Assembly (NCBI GenBank): GCA_017848155.1
Contig: JAGAKC010000362.1
Span: forward strand, 1 to 8,122
Length of the DNA: 8,122 bases
Direction of reading: 5' to 3'
Source: Oscillospiraceae bacterium
GTDB taxonomy: Bacteria > Bacillota > Clostridia > Oscillospirales > Ruminococcaceae
Under the pieces are notes generated by a model. It did no database searches. It was not told the origin of the DNA and worked only from the letters and a program-made list of their open reading frames with translations. Shown piece after piece: positions 4,833 to 8,122 of this stretch (the first letter of the stretch is position 1; each line of letters starts with the position of its first letter). The position numbers and the translations under genes were made by a program.

Positions 4833-6926
4833 ATGTCAGAGCATTTCAACGTGGTCGAGCAGTTCGGTATAGACGTATTCAACGAGGGCACGATGCGCCA
4901 GCGCCTGCCCAAGAACGTGTACAAGCAGCTCAAACAGACCATAGCAGAGGGCACGCAGCTTGACAGCAGCATCGCTGACGTGGTGGCAAGTGCGATAAAG
5001 GACTGGGCGATAGAAAAGGGCGCAACGCACTTCACGCACTGGTTCCAGCCAATGACGGGCATCACCGCCGAGAAGCACGACAGCTTCATCACCCCCGTGG
5101 GCGACGGCACAGTCATAATGGAGTTTTCGGGCAAGGAGCTGATAAAGGGCGAATCCGATGCGTCCAGCTTCCCGTCAGGCGGTCTGCGAGCTACCTTCGA
5201 GGCAAGGGGCTACACCGCATGGGACCCCACGTCCTACGCATTCGTGAAGAACGGCTCGCTGTACATCCCCACCGCATTCTATGCGTACTCAGGCGAAGCG
5301 CTTGACAAGAAAACACCGCTGCTGCGCTCCATGGACGTGGTATCGGAGCAGGCGCTGAGGATACTGCGGCTGTTCGGAAACACCACCGCAAAGCGTGTAG
5401 TTCCCACCATCGGCGCAGAGCAGGAGTACTTCCTTGTGGACAAAAAGACCTATGACCTGCGAAAGGACCTTATCTTTACGGGCAGGACACTTTTCGGTGC
5501 ACCTGCGCCCAAGGGTCAGGAGATGGACGACCACTACTACGGCTCCATCAAGGCACGTGTTGCGGACTACATGAAGGACCTCGACGAGCACCTGTGGCGC
5601 CTCGGTATCGCTTCAAAGACAAAGCACAACGAGGTCGCTCCCGCACAGCATGAGATGGCGCCCATGTACGGTCCCTGCAACATTGTCTGCGACCAGAACC
5701 AGCTGACGATGGACATCATGAAGAAGGTCGCACTTGAGCACGGTCTTGTGTGCCTGCTGCACGAAAAGCCTTTTGCAGGCATAAACGGCTCGGGAAAGCA
5801 CGACAACTGGTCGCTGTCCACTGACGACGGTCAGAACCTGCTCGACCCCGGCTCCTCTCCCATGGAGAATGCGCAGTTTCTTACCTTCCTCACCGCAATT
5901 ATCAAGGCAGTCGATGAGTACCCCGAGCTTCTGCGCATGTCCGTTGCGACCGCAGGAAACGACCACAGACTCGGCGCAAACGAAGCGCCCCCTGCGATAA
6001 TCTCCATCTTCCTCGGCGAAGACCTTGAAGCAGTTATCGAGCACCTTGTGGACGGCACGGAATACACCTCAAAGACGGGCACGATGTTCAATGTGGGCGT
6101 GTCCTCGCTGCCAAGCTTCCCCATGGACACTACTGACCGAAACAGGACCTCTCCCTTTGCTTTCACGGGAAACAAGTTCGAGTTCAGAATGTGCGGCTCA
6201 TCGCTCAATATCTCGGGTCCGAATACTGTACTGAACACCATTGTCGCAAACTCCCTGAAGGAATTTGCCGATGAGCTTGAGGGCGCAGAGGACTTCACAA
6301 GTGCGCTTAACGACCTGCTCAAAAGGACGATACGTGAGCACAAGCGCATCATCTTCAACGGCAACGGCTACGGCGAGGAATGGTTCAGAGAAGCCGAAAA
6401 CAGAGGTCTGCCGAATTTCAGGGCGACCATAGATGCGATACCCTCCCTCACCTCACCCAAGAGCGTAAAGCTGTTCACGAAATTCGGCGTGTACACCGAG
6501 ATAGAGCTTCACGCACGTGAGGAGATAAACCTTGAAAACTACGCAAAGGCAATAAATATCGAGGCGCTGACCGCCGCAGACATGGCACGCACGGAGATAC
6601 TTCCCGCCGTTATGAAGTACACGAAGGACGTATGCGACGCCGTAGCAAGCAAGAAAGCGCTCGGAATAGAGCCGCAGGTGGAGCTTGCCCTTGCCGAAAA
6701 GCTGAACAGCATGACCGTTTCCCTCAGCAGCCTTATCGACGCACTCAATGCCGCAATAATCAGCGCACAGGACAAGAAGGAAGCCTACGCAAAGGCTGTA
6801 AGCTGCCACAACGAGGTGTTCACGACCATGCAGAGCCTGCGCGCGGTGGTGGACGGACTTGAAAGCATCGTGGGCGAAAAATACTGGCCATATCCCACCT
6901 ATGACGAGCTGCTTTATAATATCTGA
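4833..6926 (+). CDS. glnN: Glutamine synthetase type III
   Basis: Cytosolic enzyme that makes glutamine from glutamate, ammonia and ATP, the main ammonia-assimilation step. The 697 residues match the large type III class (about 700), not type I or II. Signatures seen: THFTHWFQPMTG (65-76) and KHDSF (81-85); SGKELIKGESDASSFPSGG (99-117); the metal/glutamate-site block GAEQEYFLVD (194-203); HNEVAPAQHE (265-274); GINGSGKHDNWSLS (316-329); NDHRLGANEAPP (376-387); and NRTSPFAFTGNKFEFR (437-452). The C-terminal third is the helical extension typical of the class. GGAGG lies six bases before the ATG. The gene has a consensus promoter and a leader with a predicted attenuator, and is divergent from the AraC-family gene. 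No terminator is visible after it, so some read-through into leuS is likely. Confidence 0.97.
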   Translation: MSEHFNVVEQFGIDVFNEGTMRQRLPKNVYKQLKQTIAEGTQLDSSIADVVASAIKDWAIEKGATHFTHWFQPMTGITAEKHDSFITPVGDGTVIMEFSGKELIKGESDASSFPSGGLRATFEARGYTAWDPTSYAFVKNGSLYIPTAFYAYSGEALDKKTPLLRSMDVVSEQALRILRLFGNTTAKRVVPTIGAEQEYFLVDKKTYDLRKDLIFTGRTLFGAPAPKGQEMDDHYYGSIKARVADYMKDLDEHLWRLGIASKTKHNEVAPAQHEMAPMYGPCNIVCDQNQLTMDIMKKVALEHGLVCLLHEKPFAGINGSGKHDNWSLSTDDGQNLLDPGSSPMENAQFLTFLTAIIKAVDEYPELLRMSVATAGNDHRLGANEAPPAIISIFLGEDLEAVIEHLVDGTEYTSKTGTMFNVGVSSLPSFPMDTTDRNRTSPFAFTGNKFEFRMCGSSLNISGPNTVLNTIVANSLKEFADELEGAEDFTSALNDLLKRTIREHKRIIFNGNGYGEEWFREAENRGLPNFRATIDAIPSLTSPKSVKLFTKFGVYTEIELHAREEINLENYAKAINIEALTAADMARTEILPAVMKYTKDVCDAVASKKALGIEPQVELALAEKLNSMTVSLSSLIDALNAAIISAQDKKEAYAKAVSCHNEVFTTMQSLRAVVDGLESIVGEKYWPYPTYDELLYNI

Positions 6927-6955
6927 TTGACAAGACGACGCAACTGTTGTATAAT
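6927..6955 (+). promoter_or_regulatory. Perfect consensus sigma-A promoter for leuS
   Basis: TTGACA (6927-6932), a 17-bp spacer and TATAAT (6950-6955), beginning at the base after the glnN stop codon. The start is predicted near 6962, leaving a leader of about 45 bases. This holds only a small GAGAG/CTCTC hairpin (6974-6978 with 6984-6988) and the ribosome site AAAGGA (6992-6997). Confidence 0.87.
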
Positions 6956-7006
6956 AATATATTGGAATATTAAGAGAGTACCCCTCTCACGAAAGGACGA
7001 TAAACA

Positions 7007-8122
7007 ATGAAGTACGATTTCAGTGCCGTTGAAAGCAAATGGCAGAAATACTGGGACGACCACGGCACGTTCCGCGCAACAGAGGACAAGAGCAAAAAGA
7101 AGTTCTATGCCCTCGTAGAATTCCCCTATCCCTCGGGTGCAGGTATGCACGTGGGTCACATCAAGGCTTATTCGGGTCTTGAGGTAGTAAGCAGAAAGCG
7201 CAGGCTCCAGGGCTACAATGTACTGTTCCCAATCGGCTTTGACGCATACGGTCTGCCCACAGAGAACACCGCCATCAAGACGGGCGTTCACCCCAGACAG
7301 GTAACAGACAACAACATCAAGAAGTTCACAGGTCAGTTAAAGCGTGTAGGCTTCTCCTTTGACTGGGACAGAGTAGTTGACACCACAGAGGAGGACTACT
7401 ACAAGTGGACACAGTGGATATTCCTGAAGATGTTCGAGAACGGTCTTGTTTTCCGTGACAAGACTCTTGTAAACTACTGCCCCAGCTGTAAGGTAGTACT
7501 GTCCAACGAGGACAGCCAGGGCGGCAAGTGCGATATCTGCCACAGCGATATCGTGCAGAAGGATAAGGAAGTATGGTACCTGCGCATCACAGAGTACGCT
7601 GACAAGCTGCTGCAGGGTCTGGACGAGGTGGATTACCTCCCCAACATCAGACTCCAGCAGGAGAACTGGATAGGCAAGTCCACGGGCGCTTTCGTGAACT
7701 TCTCCATCAAGGAGCACGACGAGAAGCTGCGCATATACACCACACGTCCCGATACACTGTACGGTGTAACTTTCATGGTAATTGCACCCGAGCACCCCAT
7801 CATCGAAAAGCACCGTGATACCATCGCAAATATCGACGCACTGGACGCATACAAGGCAGAGTGCGCAAAGAAGTCCGAGTTTGAGCGTACACAGCTCGTA
7901 AAGGACAAGACAGGTGTAAGGATAGAGGGTCTTACAGCCATCAACCCCATCACCGAAAAGGAGATACCCATCTATGTTGCGGACTACGTAATGATGGGCT
8001 ACGGCACAGGCGCTATCATGGCTGTACCTGCGCACGATACACGTGACTACGACTTCGCAAAGAAGTTCGGCATAGACATCATCGAGGTCATCAAGGGCGG
8101 CGACATCGAGAAGGAAGCCTAC
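7007..8122 (+). CDS. leuS: Leucyl-tRNA synthetase, N-terminal part (3' truncated by window)
   Basis: Class I aminoacyl-tRNA synthetase that charges tRNA-Leu in the cytosol. The 372 visible residues cover less than half of the usual 800 or more. Seen: FPYPSGAGMHVGHIKAYSG (39-57) with the HIGH-type ATP site as HVGH; FPIGFDAYGLPTENTAIK, a Rossmann-fold signature; a four-cysteine zinc-binding module (CPSC and CDIC); and the start of the CP1 editing domain with TTRPDTLYGVTFMVIAPEHP and YGTGAIMAVPAHDTRDYDFA, whose last part carries the conserved editing-site Asp. The KMSKS motif lies beyond the window. AAAGGA at 6992-6997 is nine bases before the ATG. Codons such as ACA and GTA seem commoner here than in glnN, by eye only. 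No T-box leader fits in the 80-base gap. Confidence 0.96.
   Translation, partial: MKYDFSAVESKWQKYWDDHGTFRATEDKSKKKFYALVEFPYPSGAGMHVGHIKAYSGLEVVSRKRRLQGYNVLFPIGFDAYGLPTENTAIKTGVHPRQVTDNNIKKFTGQLKRVGFSFDWDRVVDTTEEDYYKWTQWIFLKMFENGLVFRDKTLVNYCPSCKVVLSNEDSQGGKCDICHSDIVQKDKEVWYLRITEYADKLLQGLDEVDYLPNIRLQQENWIGKSTGAFVNFSIKEHDEKLRIYTTRPDTLYGVTFMVIAPEHPIIEKHRDTIANIDALDAYKAECAKKSEFERTQLVKDKTGVRIEGLTAINPITEKEIPIYVADYVMMGYGTGAIMAVPAHDTRDYDFAKKFGIDIIEVIKGGDIEKEAY

Noticed and set aside
5613..6364. Minus-strand frames opposite glnN
   Set aside because: glnN is conserved across the whole span; the antisense frames have no recognisable domains or ribosome sites.
6974..6988. GAGAG/CTCTC hairpin after glnN as a terminator
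   Set aside because: The stem has only 5 bp and is followed by ACGAAAGG rather than a T run; it also lies downstream of the leuS promoter, inside the leuS leader.
7337..8035. Minus-strand frame of 232 codons opposite leuS
   Set aside because: It is fully antisense to leuS, and its Leu/Val/Cys-rich translation is what a shifted reading of the opposite strand of leuS would give. No promoter or ribosome site of its own was seen.

Overview
The window looks like a chromosomal segment of an endospore-forming Firmicute of the class Clostridia, most likely in the Ruminococcus/Oscillospiraceae area. This placement is inferred from three things: a spoIIIA sporulation operon, a type III glutamine synthetase, and a fairly GC-rich coding sequence combined with AT-rich, near-consensus sigma-A promoters. 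No mobile element, CRISPR array, tRNA or rRNA was seen.

Layout. (1) Positions 1-2280, plus strand: the 3' part of the spoIIIA operon, with a truncated spoIIIAE followed by complete spoIIIAF, spoIIIAG and spoIIIAH. The genes are tightly packed and each has its own Shine-Dalgarno. They encode the mother-cell part of the SpoIIIA-SpoIIQ channel between mother cell and forespore. (2) Positions 2281-2330: a hairpin with A and T tracts on opposite sides, which probably ends transcription from both directions between convergent operons. (3) Positions 2344-4611, minus strand: an AraC-family regulator, then a predicted alpha/alpha-toroid protein of unknown function, then an MmcQ/YjbR-family protein. 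The last two overlap by 4 bases (ATGA) and share a good promoter with a structured leader. (4) Positions 4612-4832: a divergent regulatory region with a promoter for the AraC gene and a perfect consensus promoter for glnN. The glnN leader holds a predicted intrinsic terminator just before the ribosome binding site and an overlapping alternative hairpin. (5) Positions 4833-6926, plus strand: glnN, type III glutamine synthetase. (6) Positions 6927-8122: a second perfect consensus promoter starting right after the glnN stop, then leuS (leucyl-tRNA synthetase), cut by the window end.

How the parts work together. The spoIIIA genes form one functional unit. glnN and leuS are housekeeping nitrogen-assimilation and translation genes, each with its own strong promoter. 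The minus-strand trio is the least understood part. The most interesting regulatory signal is the glnN leader: a hairpin with a six-base loop carrying A at position 1 and G at position 4, the loop signature of ANTAR antiterminator targets, shares bases with the terminator stem, so the two cannot form together. Only one such hairpin fits after the predicted transcription start, whereas known ANTAR targets have two, so this remains a hypothesis.
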